Below, piece after piece: positions 54,420 through 63,766 of a stretch of 64,000 nucleotides of DNA (within the stretch, counting starts at the first letter, position 1; each line of letters begins with the position of its first letter). A program made the position numbers and the translations under genes. Below the pieces are notes generated by a model. That model was given only the letters and a program-made list of their open reading frames with translations, was not told the origin of the DNA and searched no databases. The stretch covers positions 1 to 64,000 of the forward strand of contig JAOARY010000078.1 in the NCBI GenBank assembly GCA_025210335.1, in the 5' to 3' direction. This stretch comes from Peptostreptococcaceae bacterium. GTDB taxonomy: Bacteria; Bacillota; Clostridia; Peptostreptococcales; Peptostreptococcaceae.

Positions 54420-54875
54420 TTATAACTCCTTCCACATAATAAGAGCATCCTCTTTTGTATCTGGATAATATTCTTTTCTTATTCCTGCTTTTTTAAAATC
54501 ATACTTTTCATATAAATTTATTGCCACTTGATTCTTTGTCCTAACTTCCAAAGTCATTGACTTAACATTCTTTTCTTTGCATAAATCTATTAAAGCTTGC
54601 ATAACAATATTTCCAAATCCATTTCCTTTATACTTTGGATGTACTGCGACATTTGTTATATGTCCTTCATCTACAATAAGCCATATCCCAGCATAAGCCA
54701 CAACTTTACCTTCTACTATTATTACCTTATAATGAGATAAATTATTTTCAAATTCTTTTAAAAACATATGTTTTGTCCACGGTGTTGTAAAACAACAATT
54801 TTCTATTTCAACTAAATCTTTTATATGCTCTTTTTTAAAGTCTTCAATTTTATAATTTATTTTTTCTCTCTTCAT
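54420..54875 (-). CDS. rimI: Ribosomal protein S18 alanine N-acetyltransferase RimI
   Basis: 151 residues of the GNAT fold. The acetyl-CoA motif [17 protein letters not shown] (R/Q-x-x-G-x-G/A type, about residues 79-95) and the N-terminal ENCCFTTPW typical of RimI are present. It acetylates the N-terminus of ribosomal protein S18. It overlaps tsaB by 26 bases, and its placement between tsaB and tsaD is the common arrangement in Firmicutes. Confidence 0.9.
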   Translation of the reverse strand: MKREKINYKIEDFKKEHIKDLVEIENCCFTTPWTKHMFLKEFENNLSHYKVIIVEGKVVAYAGIWLIVDEGHITNVAVHPKYKGNGFGNIVMQALIDLCKEKNVKSMTLEVRTKNQVAINLYEKYDFKKAGIRKEYYPDTKEDALIMWKEL

Positions 54876-55551
54876 ATTGTACCTCCGCTTGAGATTTTCT
54901 TATATATACAGGGGTTAATGTATAATAATTCTCAAATTCCTCTTTATTATATTTTTCTTTTGCTATATCAAACATACTAGAAGCTCTTAATACATTATTA
55001 TTACTTGTTTTTTTAATTATATTATCAATCTCATCAAATTTTTCTTTATGCTTTAAATATCCTTCTCCAAGTAAAATACATTTTTTGTCGGAAGTTTTTA
55101 TAAATTCTATTATTTCATTTATATTTTCTACCTTAGTATCTGTTAATTCATTTAATTTTCCTTCTTTTACTTCAAAATACTTAGAATAAAGATTATCTCT
55201 TTGAGCATCTAAAAGCGGTATTATAATACAATTATCTTCAATCGCATTATAAGCAAGTGAATCTAATGTATCTATTTTTATAAGTTTTTTATTTTTAGCT
55301 TGGCAAAGTGCTTTTGCTGTTGATAGTCCTATTCTAAGACCAGTAAACGAACCTGGCCCAATAGAAACAGCTATCGCATCTATATCATCTACTTTTAATT
55401 CAACTGAATTTAGTAAAAATTCAATTGACGGCATTAATTTTTTTGAATGTGTTTTTTTGTGATTTAATATTATTTCCCCTAATAATTTATCTTCTTCCAT
55501 AAGAGATACACTACATGCATTTGTAGATGTATCTATTCCTAATAAAATCAT
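54850..55551 (-). CDS. tsaB: tRNA threonylcarbamoyladenosine biosynthesis protein TsaB
   Basis: 233 residues, an ASKH-fold pseudo-enzyme with LGIDTSTNACSVSL at the N-terminus and [20 protein letters not shown] (about residues 65-84), both typical of TsaB. It lacks the TsaD HIEGH metal site and scaffolds the TsaBDE complex. Its ATG overlaps the tsaE stop (TAATG). Confidence 0.93.
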   Translation of the reverse strand: MILLGIDTSTNACSVSLMEEDKLLGEIILNHKKTHSKKLMPSIEFLLNSVELKVDDIDAIAVSIGPGSFTGLRIGLSTAKALCQAKNKKLIKIDTLDSLAYNAIEDNCIIIPLLDAQRDNLYSKYFEVKEGKLNELTDTKVENINEIIEFIKTSDKKCILLGEGYLKHKEKFDEIDNIIKKTSNNNVLRASSMFDIAKEKYNKEEFENYYTLTPVYIRKSQAEVQYEERKNKL

Positions 55552-56015
55552 TATTTTAACAGCTCCTTAATAATTTCTTCGTGTCTTTTTGTTTTAATAC
55601 ATATATTTAAATCTCTACCAATCAAGTCTTGCTTATATTTCAATTCCATAAATAAGGCTTCTTTAGGTATTATATCTTCTATTAAATTTGCCCATTCTAT
55701 TATACATATACCTTCTGAATATATATATTCTTCAAATCCTATTTCAAACATATCTTCACTTGAAGCTACTCTATATACATCAAAATGATAAAGAGGACAA
55801 TTGCCTTCATATTCATTTACTATTGTAAATGTTGGGCTTGTTATATAATCATCTACATTTAGAGCTTTTGCTATACTCTTTGTAATAGTAGTTTTACCTG
55901 CACCTAAATCTCCAACCAAACAAATTATTTCACCTGGTTTTAGTAATTTTCCTAATTTATATCCTATATTCGCTGTTTCATTTTCATCTTTTAAAAAAAT
56001 CTTCTTTATATCCAT
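55551..56015 (-). CDS. tsaE: tRNA threonylcarbamoyladenosine biosynthesis ATPase TsaE
   Basis: 154 residues. A P-loop GDLGAGKTT (about residues 35-43) and the SPTFTIVNEY motif (about 61-70) identify TsaE, which uses ATP to reset the TsaBD complex. ATG 56015 has GAGAGGA upstream; an earlier ATG at 56036 lacks a ribosome site. It is the first gene of the tsa operon, with no clear promoter in the 120 bases before it. Confidence 0.93.
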   Translation of the reverse strand: MDIKKIFLKDENETANIGYKLGKLLKPGEIICLVGDLGAGKTTITKSIAKALNVDDYITSPTFTIVNEYEGNCPLYHFDVYRVASSEDMFEIGFEEYIYSEGICIIEWANLIEDIIPKEALFMELKYKQDLIGRDLNICIKTKRHEEIIKELLK

Positions 56016-56140
56016 AATTAATCCTCTCATCTTCAATAAATAAAAAATAATTCTTATTTATTATAACAAAATATCTTTTTAATAGCATTTTTTATTTTAA
56101 CTTTCTATAAAATATAAATATTATATATGAAAAATAACTA

Positions 56141-56187
56141 AAAAGCTGTTTTAAGATAATTTAAGCAAATCATCTTAAAACAGCTTT
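56141..56187 (-). terminator. Terminator of ribU
   Basis: AAAGCTGTTTTAAGAT pairs perfectly with ATCTTAAAACAGCTTT around a 14-base loop and is followed by T-rich sequence on the minus strand, 26 bases after the ribU stop. Confidence 0.9.
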
Positions 56188-56212
56188 AAAATCAAAATTT
56201 ATTAATTTGTTT

Positions 56213-56815
56213 TTAGCTCTTCTTTAATACTGGTGATATATATTTATAAAGCACTAAAGTTGCTATTGATATTAAAATACCTTTTAAAATATTAAATGGT
56301 ACTATTCCATATAATATAAATGTATTTAAATCAACTACCAAACTATTAACCTCACTAGTCATTCCTACAATTGCTTCTATTGGCATGAATTTTGAGTATA
56401 CTGGTATTAATATATATAAATTACAAAGCCCTGCTATGAAACTCATAAATATAGTTCCAAAAATACATCCTATTATTGCTGATTTTTTAGTTTTTTTCAT
56501 ATGATAAATGACTCCTGCACTATATACAAATGCACTTCCTACTATGAAATTTGCTAATTCTCCAACACCACCAGTTGAAGTCTTAAATAGATGTAATAAA
56601 TTCTTTATCAATTCTATAAAAATTCCTGCAATTGGACCAAGGGCAAATGCACCTATAAGACCAGGTAAATCAGATGCATCAATTTTTAAAAATCCTGGTA
56701 CAAAAAACACCGGTACTTCTATAAACATTATTATAAATGATATAACTCCAAGTATTGATATTTTTATCATATCCGCGGTTTTAAATAAACTTTTTTGAAC
56801 TATAGTTTTTTCCAT
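56213..56815 (-). CDS. ribU: ECF transporter riboflavin-binding S component RibU
   Basis: 200 residues with about six membrane helices and the ECF S-component fold. The segment PGFLKIDASDLPGLIGAFAL (about residues 39-58) contains the L-D-x-S/D-D-L-P signature of RibU. It binds riboflavin and works with the shared EcfA/A'/T energising module, which is not in this window. AGGAGG precedes the ATG. An FMN riboswitch with its own terminator lies upstream, which confirms flavin-controlled expression. Confidence 0.95.
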   Translation of the reverse strand: MEKTIVQKSLFKTADMIKISILGVISFIIMFIEVPVFFVPGFLKIDASDLPGLIGAFALGPIAGIFIELIKNLLHLFKTSTGGVGELANFIVGSAFVYSAGVIYHMKKTKKSAIIGCIFGTIFMSFIAGLCNLYILIPVYSKFMPIEAIVGMTSEVNSLVVDLNTFILYGIVPFNILKGILISIATLVLYKYISPVLKKS

Positions 56816-56871
56816 AATAAATCCTCCTAATTTTTAAGAAAGATTCAGGGCTTAACATCGTAAAAGTAAAT

Positions 56872-56901
56872 AAAAAAGCCCGAAGAAATAAACTTCGGGC
56901 A
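56872..56901 (-). terminator. FMN riboswitch attenuator
   Basis: On the minus strand GCCCGAAG pairs with CTTCGGGC around seven bases, followed by TTTTTT. It lies between the FMN aptamer and ribU and acts as the expression platform. Confidence 0.93.
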
Positions 56902-56916
56902 TATAATCATACTTTC

Positions 56917-57029
56917 AATCTTCTTCCATCCAGACTATAACTGTCGGCACCAGAATCTAACTGGTTCAACTACAATGTAGCTCGCGGGCTATACCGCCGG
57001 TGGGGAATCACGCCCCGCCCTGAAGATAA
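56917..57029 (-). promoter_or_regulatory. FMN riboswitch (RFN element)
   Basis: On the minus strand the aptamer runs from ATCTTCAGGGCGGGGCGTGA through CCCCACCGGCGGTATAGCCC and GCCGACAGTTATAGTCTGGA to GGAAGAAGAT. These are the conserved RFN blocks in order. FMN binding would favour the terminator at 56872-56901 and switch off ribU. Confidence 0.97.
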
Positions 57030-57064
57030 TTCTTTGTTAATAAAATATTAAATTCTATAATCTA

Positions 57065-57093
57065 ATGATAATGCAAATCAAACAAAAAGTCAA
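57065..57093 (-). promoter_or_regulatory. Promoter of the ribU riboswitch transcript
   Basis: TTGACT (complement of 57088-57093) and TATCAT (complement of 57065-57070) are spaced by 17 bases and lie about 36 bases before the aptamer. Confidence 0.75.
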
Positions 57094-57133
57094 TATTTTT
57101 AAACTATTAAAATATTGTATAAAATTATTATAT

Positions 57134-58309
57134 TTATTTATTATCATTTGCATCAAACATGATTTTACCATCAATTATTGTCATGCAAACTTTTGATTGT
57201 ATTTCAAATACATTACCATCAAAAACAACAATATCAGCATCTTTTCCAACTTCTAATGATCCAACCTTATGATCTAATTTTAAAATTTTAGCAGGATTTA
57301 TAGTTATTGCTTTTAGAGCATCTTCTTCTTTCATTCCTGATTTAATTGCTAAAGATGCACAAAGTGGAAGATATTGAACAGGTATTACTGGATGATCTGT
57401 CATTATTGCAACCAATAGACCTTCATTTGCTAGCTCTCCAGGATTTCTAAAACTTAAATTTTTAAGCTCAAATTTTGATCTATCTGATAGATTTGGTCCC
57501 ACTATTACAGGATAATTTTCTTCTTTTAAATCTTCTTTTATAAGATATCCTTCTGTACAATGGTCTAATGTTAAATCTAAATCAAATTCTTTTGCTATTC
57601 TAATTGCAGTAAATATATCATCAGCTCTGTGAGCATGTGCCTTTAGTGGTATTTTCTTTTCAAATACAGGTATTAATGCTTCATATTTCATATCAAATTC
57701 AGGCTTATCATTTTCTTCTTTATTTTCATTATAAGCTTTTAAATCCTCATAATAATTTTTGGCTTTAAATAAAGTATCTCTTAAAGTTGATGCTATTGCC
57801 ATTCTTGTTTGAGGTGCTTTATCATCCTTACCATAAACTGTTTTAGGATTTTCTCCAAATGCAATTTTCATCCCAATCTCTTTTTCAATTATCATCTTAT
57901 CAATTCGTCTTCCATAAGTCTTTATTGCACTAAAAGTTCCACCTATTACATTTGCACTTCCTGGACCAGATGCAACCATAGTTATTCCACCTTCTAGCGC
58001 TTCTTTAAAAGTTCTATCCATTGGATTTATTGCATCTATTGATCTTAGTTCTGGAGTAACAGGATCTGTCATTTCATTTCCATCTTCTCCTTCAAACCCA
58101 ATAGAATCTTCCCACATTCCTAAATGTGTATGCGCATCTATAAAACCAGGATAAATTATTTTTCCTTCCAAATCTAATACCTTTGCATCTAATGGGGCTA
58201 CAACATCAACACCAATTTCTTTTATTTTTCCATCTTCTATTAATATATTTCCCTTATCAAAATTCTCTTTTGTAGCTGTAATTATTTTAGCATTTTTTAA
58301 AAATAACAT
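57134..58309 (-). CDS. Amidohydrolase (imidazolonepropionase/dihydroorotase-like superfamily)
   Basis: About 391 residues. An N-terminal beta domain is followed by FIDAHTHLGMW (metal H-x-H, about residues 51-61), KAHAHRADD (about 223-231), a TLDHCTEGY segment and a TDHP motif (about 306), the metal-binding pattern of metallo-dependent hydrolases. The substrate cannot be assigned. ATG 58309 has GGGGGAG five bases upstream; an earlier frame to 58339 would overlap tex. It lies 19 bases after tex, so they probably share a transcript. Confidence 0.88.
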   Translation of the reverse strand: MLFLKNAKIITATKENFDKGNILIEDGKIKEIGVDVVAPLDAKVLDLEGKIIYPGFIDAHTHLGMWEDSIGFEGEDGNEMTDPVTPELRSIDAINPMDRTFKEALEGGITMVASGPGSANVIGGTFSAIKTYGRRIDKMIIEKEIGMKIAFGENPKTVYGKDDKAPQTRMAIASTLRDTLFKAKNYYEDLKAYNENKEENDKPEFDMKYEALIPVFEKKIPLKAHAHRADDIFTAIRIAKEFDLDLTLDHCTEGYLIKEDLKEENYPVIVGPNLSDRSKFELKNLSFRNPGELANEGLLVAIMTDHPVIPVQYLPLCASLAIKSGMKEEDALKAITINPAKILKLDHKVGSLEVGKDADIVVFDGNVFEIQSKVCMTIIDGKIMFDANDNK

Positions 58310-58328
58310 AAAAACTCCCCCTATATAT

Positions 58329-60479
58329 TTATTTAACACCCTTTAAAGATATTGATATTCTACCTCTTTTTAAATCAATATCAATTACTTTTACATTTAT
58401 AATATCACCTACAGAAACAATATCCATAGGGTCTTTAACAAAAGTATTACTCATTTGAGATTTGTGTAAAAGTGCATCATTTTTTATCCCAATATCAACA
58501 AATGCTCCAAAATCCACTATATTTCTAACAGTTCCAGGAAGTATCATATCAACTTTTATATCTTCTATTTTTAAAACATCACTTCTAAACACAACCATAG
58601 AATTGTCTTCTCTTGGATCTCTTGCTGGTTTTTTCAACTCATTTATTATATCTTTTAATGTATATTCACCAATTTCTAATTCATTTATTATATTATTAAG
58701 TCCATAGTCTGCTATCTTCTTATCTATATCTTGTATATTTTTATTTATTATATCCTCTTTTTTGTAATCTAATAAATCTATCAATCTATTAACTGATTTA
58801 TATGATTCAGGATGTACAGCTGTTGAATCTAAGAAATCTTTTGGATTATTGATTCTCATAAATCCTGCACATTGTTCAAATGCTTTCTTCCCTAATCTTT
58901 TTACTTTTAAAAGTTCTTTTCTTGAATTAAATACACCATTTTCTTCTCTATGTGAAACTATATTTTTTGCTATTCCTGAATTTATACCTGCTATATTCGA
59001 CATTAAAACAGCCGAAGCAGTATTTAAATCAACTCCAACAGAGTTAACACTATCTTCTATAACACCAGTTAATACTTCTTCTAATCTTTTTTGGTTAACA
59101 TCATGCTGATATTGACCAACACCTATACTTTTTGGATCTATTTTTACAAGCTCTGAAAGAGGATCTTGTAGTCTTTTAGCTATTGAAATAGCTCCTCTTA
59201 TAGATACATTTATGTCTGGATATTCCTCATTTGCTATTTTTGAAGCTGAGTAAACCGAAGCTCCTGCTTCATTTATAATAACGTACTTTACATCTTTTTT
59301 AATTTCTTTTAATGTATTTGCTATAAATTCTTCTGATTCTCTTGAAGCAGTTCCATTACCAATTGCAATTATGTCTATATTATATTCATCTATTATAGAT
59401 TTTATTATCTCTTTTGATTCAACCACTTTATTTTGTGGTGCTGTTGGATATATTGTATTTTGATATAAAAATTTTCCATATTCGTCTACTATAGCTAATT
59501 TACAACCAGTTCTATATGCTGGATCAAACCCTAAAACTCTTTTATCAAATACTGGAGGTTGCATAAGAAGTTGCTTTAAATTTTTTGAAAAAATAAGTAT
59601 CGCTCTTTCATGAGCTATTTCAGTAAGATTTGTTCTTATTTGTCTTTCAACAGAAGGATAAATAAGTCTTTTATATGAATCTTTAATTGATTCATTCATA
59701 AATTCTATTACTTTTTCATTCATAAAATTCAATATATAATTCTTCTTTATAAATTCAATATATTTATCATCATCAAATTCAATTTTAACTTTTAAAAACC
59801 CTTCTTTTTCACCTCTATTTATCGCTAATATCTTATGTGGTTTTATTTTATTTATGCCTTCTAAAAATTCATAATACATCTCATAAACAGATTCTTCATC
59901 ACTATTTTTCTTAGAAGATATATTTCCATATTTATATCCATCTTCTCTTATATATTTTTTTATCTTAGCATCATCTGAAATCATTTCTGCTATTATATCT
60001 GAAGCTCCATTTATTGCATCTTCTTTAGTTGATACTTCTTTTTCTTCATCTATATATTTTAAAGCTTCTTTAAATATATCAATTTCTTTATTTAATATAT
60101 CTAAAGCTAAAGCTTTTAATCCTTTTTCCTTAGCTTTAGTTGCTCTAGTACTTTTTTTCTTCTTATATGGTGCATACAAGTCTTCTACTTCCTGAAGCGT
60201 ATTTGCTTTTAATATTTTTTCTTCTAATTCCTTTGTTAGTTTATCTTGTTCACCAATAAGCCTTATTACATCTTCTTTTTTACTTTCTAAATTTCTAAGA
60301 TAAGTTAATTTATCATTAAAATTTCTCAAAGTCACATCATCCATAGCACCTGTAACTTCTTTTCTATATCTTGCTATAAAGGGAATTGTATTTCCTTCAT
60401 CTATGAGTTTTATTGTATTTTTTGCATGTTCTTCTTTTACTTTAAATTCTTGAATAAGTATATTTAATATTTTTTCCAA
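58329..60479 (-). CDS. tex: Tex-family RNA-binding transcription accessory protein
   Basis: About 716 residues. The N-terminal helical region contains IPFIARYRKEVTGAMDD, typical of Tex; the YqgF/RNase H-like domain starts at LGFDPAYRTGCKLAIVD (about residue 322), a helix-hairpin-helix region follows, and an S1 RNA-binding domain ends the protein (GTVRNIVDFGAFVDIG, about 645). TTG 60479 has TGGAGG six bases upstream and gives the usual N-terminus; the ATG at 60500 lies before the ribosome site. Tex affects transcription and toxin expression in several bacteria, with the mechanism still vague. Confidence 0.94.
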   Translation of the reverse strand: MEKILNILIQEFKVKEEHAKNTIKLIDEGNTIPFIARYRKEVTGAMDDVTLRNFNDKLTYLRNLESKKEDVIRLIGEQDKLTKELEEKILKANTLQEVEDLYAPYKKKKSTRATKAKEKGLKALALDILNKEIDIFKEALKYIDEEKEVSTKEDAINGASDIIAEMISDDAKIKKYIREDGYKYGNISSKKNSDEESVYEMYYEFLEGINKIKPHKILAINRGEKEGFLKVKIEFDDDKYIEFIKKNYILNFMNEKVIEFMNESIKDSYKRLIYPSVERQIRTNLTEIAHERAILIFSKNLKQLLMQPPVFDKRVLGFDPAYRTGCKLAIVDEYGKFLYQNTIYPTAPQNKVVESKEIIKSIIDEYNIDIIAIGNGTASRESEEFIANTLKEIKKDVKYVIINEAGASVYSASKIANEEYPDINVSIRGAISIAKRLQDPLSELVKIDPKSIGVGQYQHDVNQKRLEEVLTGVIEDSVNSVGVDLNTASAVLMSNIAGINSGIAKNIVSHREENGVFNSRKELLKVKRLGKKAFEQCAGFMRINNPKDFLDSTAVHPESYKSVNRLIDLLDYKKEDIINKNIQDIDKKIADYGLNNIINELEIGEYTLKDIINELKKPARDPREDNSMVVFRSDVLKIEDIKVDMILPGTVRNIVDFGAFVDIGIKNDALLHKSQMSNTFVKDPMDIVSVGDIINVKVIDIDLKRGRISISLKGVK

Positions 60480-60568
60480 AATAAAACCTCCAGATAACAC
60501 TGTTTTTTATTACAAAAAAATTATATCATAAAATAACTATCAATAAGTATTTTTAATATTTTTTACAT

Positions 60569-60598
60569 AAAAAAGCTATCAACTTTTGCTGATAGCTT
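60569..60598 (-). terminator. Terminator of the flagellin/fliS module
   Basis: On the minus strand AAGCTATCA pairs with TGATAGCTT around an eight-base loop, followed by T. It is 14 bases after the fliS-like stop codon. Confidence 0.88.
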
Positions 60599-60612
60599 AA
60601 ATCTATATTAAT

Positions 60613-60990
60613 TTAATTTTTTTCTTTTTGACTTAAAGCTTGCCAAGCTTCTTTAATAGGTTTTATAAGCTCTATAGCTATATCATAATTACTATAATCA
60701 TCATTTATCTTTGCATCTGTTATTAATTCATTTATATATACATAAAGAGATTTTTGTCTTAAACAATCTTCATCAGAACCTTCTAATGTAGATATTAGAT
60801 GTGCTAATAAATCTCTTATTTTGTCGTTTTTTCTTTCCACAATATCTATATTTTCATCTAAAAGTGCATGTTTGGCTTCATCTAAATAGATTATGATATA
60901 TTCACATACTATTTGTAATAACTCCGAACCACTTGCTCTTAATAATCTATATTCTAATTGCCTAGTACTCGATTCTCTTATCAGCTGCAT
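60613..60990 (-). CDS. fliS: FliS-like flagellin export chaperone, copy 1
   Basis: About 125 residues, all helical. The middle LLDENIDIVERKNDKIRDLLAHL and the C-terminal PIKEAWQAL match the FliS fold, which binds the C-terminal helices of flagellin and prevents early polymerisation in the cytoplasm. ATG 60990 has AAAAGGAG nine bases upstream; a longer frame to 61017 lacks a site. It follows the first flagellin by 65 bases and is a paralogue of the protein at 63273-63734. Confidence 0.82.
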   Translation of the reverse strand: MQLIRESSTRQLEYRLLRASGSELLQIVCEYIIIYLDEAKHALLDENIDIVERKNDKIRDLLAHLISTLEGSDEDCLRQKSLYVYINELITDAKINDDYSNYDIAIELIKPIKEAWQALSQKEKN

Positions 60991-61055
60991 TTTACAAAAC
61001 TCCTTTTTATAAATCAATCAAATAAAGAAAATTAAATTATTTTTTATATTATATT

Positions 61056-62708
61056 TTATGTTTGTAATAATTGTAATACTAATTGTGGACTTTGATTTGC
61101 TTTTTGAAGCATTGAAGTACCTGATTGCTGTAATATATTAATCTTTGTATACTCTGACATTTCAAGAGCCATATCAGCATCTTCTATTCTAGAAAGTGCT
61201 GCTGTTAAGTTTTCATTTGTATTATCTAAGTTAGCTATTGTATGCTCTAATCTATTTTGAGTAGCACCAAGTTGAGATCTTTGTGATGAAAGTTCAACTA
61301 TTGCATTATTAAATACTTTGATTGCAGCAGAAGCTCTTTCTTCAGTTGTAACATCTATTGCATATTCAGTTTTTGCAGAAGATATACCATCTGTTACAGT
61401 CGCAATAGCTGTGTATGCTGCACCTTGAACTCCTGGATTTCTTGTTGGATTATCTGCACTTATTTTTAATTTTTGAGATCTTATATCTCCTATTTCCATT
61501 CTAAATTCTTGTCCTGAATTTGCACCAACTTGTAATGTTGTATTAAAACCTTCCAAAGTTCCTTCTAAATAAGTTAAATTACCATCAAAACCTGGGCTAT
61601 CTGCTGTTATTACAAGTCTATTTGATACAGCTTCTGCACCAGCAGTACCAACTGGATTTGCTGGATAAGCCTGTCCTCCATACCCACTAATTGTTAAAGT
61701 TACCCCATCAAAAGATTTAGCAAATTTTGAAACTATATTATTAACAACTGCATCTGCATCTGCAAGTCCATTTAAATCAACAGGTCTATTAGTTCCAACA
61801 TAAGGTGCTACCGAACTATCAAAGAATTCTATAACTTCATCTCCAATCAAAAGTGTAGCTCCAATTTCTGGCTTAGATTCAAATAAGAAAGACCCAGAAG
61901 ATGTTGATGTAGCCTTTTCTGCCGTACCAGAAACTTCAGTATTATTTAGACCTAAAGCAGTAGCAACAGTTGTACTAGCAACAACTTTTATAGTTTGAAG
62001 GCCTCCAGCTTCCTTAGTCTTTATTTCTATATGACCATCATCATTGATTATTGCATTTGCATCCTTACCTAATGCATCATTAAATAAAGCCATAAAATTA
62101 GTCAAGTCTGTACTTGCATCCGTTTGTGTAAGATTAACAACTTTTTCTTCTCCATTTATAAATATAGATAAACTTTCAGTCTTCCAGTCAAAATCAGTAG
62201 CTCCTAAACCACTCACATCTACTGTACCAATCTTAGAAGCAGGAGTACCAGTTGACATAGTATGAACTAAAGTATTAGAATTTGGTTTTTTGTTTCCATT
62301 TAATACATTTTCGGTATTATATTCTGTACCATTTGCTATTCTATTAACCTCTGATGTTAATTGGTTTATCTCTTCTTGTATTGCTTGTCTATCTTCTAAA
62401 GTTTGAGTTCCATTTGCTGCTTGTACAGAAAGTTCTCTCATTCTTTGAAGCATTGAATGAACTTCACCCATAGCTCCTTCAGCTGTTTGTATTAATGATA
62501 CTCCATCAAGTGAGTTTCTCGATGCAGTTCTAAGACCTCTAACTTGGGCTCTCATCTTTTCTGATATTGCCATTCCTGCTGCGTCATCTCCAGCCTTATT
62601 TATTCTTTTTCCTGAAGATAATCTTTCTAAAGTTCCAGTTGCAGCTCTATTGTTTGCCGTCAATAATCTGTGTGCATTAAGCGCTGGTATATTATGGTTT
62701 ATTCTCAT
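61056..62708 (-). CDS. Flagellin, long form
   Basis: 550 residues. Conserved D0/D1 domains occupy about residues 1-145 (starting MRINHNIPALNAHR, with RLSSGKRINKAGDDAAGMAI) and about 455-550 (ending in NQSPQLVLQLLQT). The central region of about 300 residues is variable, Thr- and Ala-rich, and forms surface domains. It is exported by the flagellar type III system and polymerises into the filament. No AGGAG-type ribosome site lies next to the ATG, unusual for such an abundant protein; a 340-base structured leader precedes it. Confidence 0.95.
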   Translation of the reverse strand: MRINHNIPALNAHRLLTANNRAATGTLERLSSGKRINKAGDDAAGMAISEKMRAQVRGLRTASRNSLDGVSLIQTAEGAMGEVHSMLQRMRELSVQAANGTQTLEDRQAIQEEINQLTSEVNRIANGTEYNTENVLNGNKKPNSNTLVHTMSTGTPASKIGTVDVSGLGATDFDWKTESLSIFINGEEKVVNLTQTDASTDLTNFMALFNDALGKDANAIINDDGHIEIKTKEAGGLQTIKVVASTTVATALGLNNTEVSGTAEKATSTSSGSFLFESKPEIGATLLIGDEVIEFFDSSVAPYVGTNRPVDLNGLADADAVVNNIVSKFAKSFDGVTLTISGYGGQAYPANPVGTAGAEAVSNRLVITADSPGFDGNLTYLEGTLEGFNTTLQVGANSGQEFRMEIGDIRSQKLKISADNPTRNPGVQGAAYTAIATVTDGISSAKTEYAIDVTTEERASAAIKVFNNAIVELSSQRSQLGATQNRLEHTIANLDNTNENLTAALSRIEDADMALEMSEYTKINILQQSGTSMLQKANQSPQLVLQLLQT

Positions 62709-62901
62709 ATTTTCACTTGGTCTTCAAACTCATATAGTAAATTTTCACTTCCATCAAAGTGGCAACATAAAATATCATAATCCAAAAGTCCCATAGTCCT
62801 ATTTTCATATTTAGGACTGTACAAATTCGAAAATTCATTTTTAATATTTAGATTTATAAAAATTTCTGATTAAGTATTTTATATTTTATGTTACAAACCA
62901 A
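62705..62901 (-). other. Flagellin leader with small reading frames
   Basis: A strong AAAGGAG lies eight bases before TTG 62901, which opens a 15-codon frame ending at 62854. A second frame, open from about 62865 without a normal start, continues for 53 codons and its stop TGA overlaps the flagellin ATG (ATATGA). The two frames would join through one frameshift near the T5 run at 62860. A hairpin, AGTCCTA with TAGGACT (62794-62817), lies within. They may be a leader peptide or the remains of a small gene. Confidence 0.4.
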
Positions 62902-62968
62902 GTATTTCACTCCTTTCAAATAGTTTTATAAATTAATCAAAATATAATAAACATTAGTTAATAAAAAT

Positions 62969-63027
62969 ATATAGTACTTAAAATCCATATAAAAAGTTCT
63001 TTATACCCATTCACTTTAGTACTATAT
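62969..63027 (-). other. Leader hairpin upstream of flagellin
   Basis: ATATAGTACT (62969-62978) and AGTACTATAT (63018-63027) are perfect ten-base arms around a 39-base loop. The element lies inside the predicted flagellin leader. Confidence 0.55.
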
Positions 63028-63058
63028 TACCATTTCCACTAGTACAAATCTACTAAAT

Positions 63059-63078
63059 ATATCGGAGTTATTTTTATT
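63059..63078 (-). promoter_or_regulatory. Candidate sigma-D (flagellar) promoter of the flagellin
   Basis: On the minus strand CCGATAT (complement of 63059-63065) matches the sigma-D -10 element of Bacillus flagellar genes exactly. A TAAA lies upstream, but the spacing is 12 bases rather than the usual 15-16, so the -35 part is weak. Confidence 0.5.
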
Positions 63079-63126
63079 TTATAAACAGTTATTTTTATTT
63101 TTTTTTATTGTATTATAGTTTTAGAT

Positions 63127-63180
63127 AAAAAAAAATTATACCAAAACCTATAATATTAATGGTTTTAGTATAATTTTTTA
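63127..63180. terminator. Hairpin upstream of the flagellin promoter
   Basis: AAATTATACCAAAACC pairs with GGTTTTAGTATAATTT (one mismatch) and has A and T runs on its two sides, so it can act in either direction. Confidence 0.75.
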
Positions 63181-63244
63181 GTTAAATAATAAAACTATAT
63201 ATTTTTTATTTTCATAAAATATTTTCTAATTGATTCATAAAAAT

Positions 63245-63274
63245 AAAAAAATACGAGATAAACTCGTATTTTTT
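63245..63274 (-). terminator. Terminator overlapping the end of the second fliS-like gene
   Basis: AAAAATACGAG pairs with CTCGTATTTTT around six bases; on the minus strand it starts at the stop codon of the gene at 63273 and is followed by T-rich sequence. Confidence 0.85.
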
Positions 63275-63734
63275 AACCCATATCCCAATCTTTAGATGTT
63301 CTTGTTACATATTCATTAATATCATTTTTTCCATAAGTAGCACCAGCTCTTATTGATGGTTTATTATTTGAAGTAAGTGCTTCTTTTTCACCTAAGCTTT
63401 TCCAAGCTTCTTTTATAGGTGTTATCACTTTTATTGCTGTTTCATAAAAATCTGTATTATTTTTAAATTCAGCGTTTGTAATAAGTTCGTTTATATAAAG
63501 ATATAATGATTTTAATTTTAAAGCTTCTTCATCAGCACCTTCTAGAGTTGACATAAGATGAGCTAAAGCTTCCCTTACACTATTATTTTTTTCTTTTACA
63601 GTATTTAAATCATTCAATACCATAGCTTTCTTTGCTTCATTTATATTTATAAGCATAGATTCATAAATAATCTCTAAAAGCTGTGAATTATTTGCTGTTG
63701 CAACCTTACTTTGTAACTCTTCAATTCTACTCAT
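63273..63734 (-). CDS. fliS: FliS-like flagellin export chaperone, copy 2
   Basis: 153 residues. Residues about 10-115 align with copy 1 at 60613-60990 (NNSVREALAHLMSTLEGAD versus NDKIRDLLAHLISTLEGSD), and a 35-residue tail, basic and Asn/Thr-rich, is unique. AAGGAG lies nine bases before the ATG. It follows the second flagellin by 32 bases, repeating the flagellin-FliS arrangement of copy 1, so each flagellin seems to have its own chaperone. Confidence 0.82.
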   Translation of the reverse strand: MSRIEELQSKVATANNSQLLEIIYESMLININEAKKAMVLNDLNTVKEKNNSVREALAHLMSTLEGADEEALKLKSLYLYINELITNAEFKNNTDFYETAIKVITPIKEAWKSLGEKEALTSNNKPSIRAGATYGKNDINEYVTRTSKDWDMG

Positions 63735-63766
63735 TTAAACATCTCCTTATAGGAAAATTACAGAGC

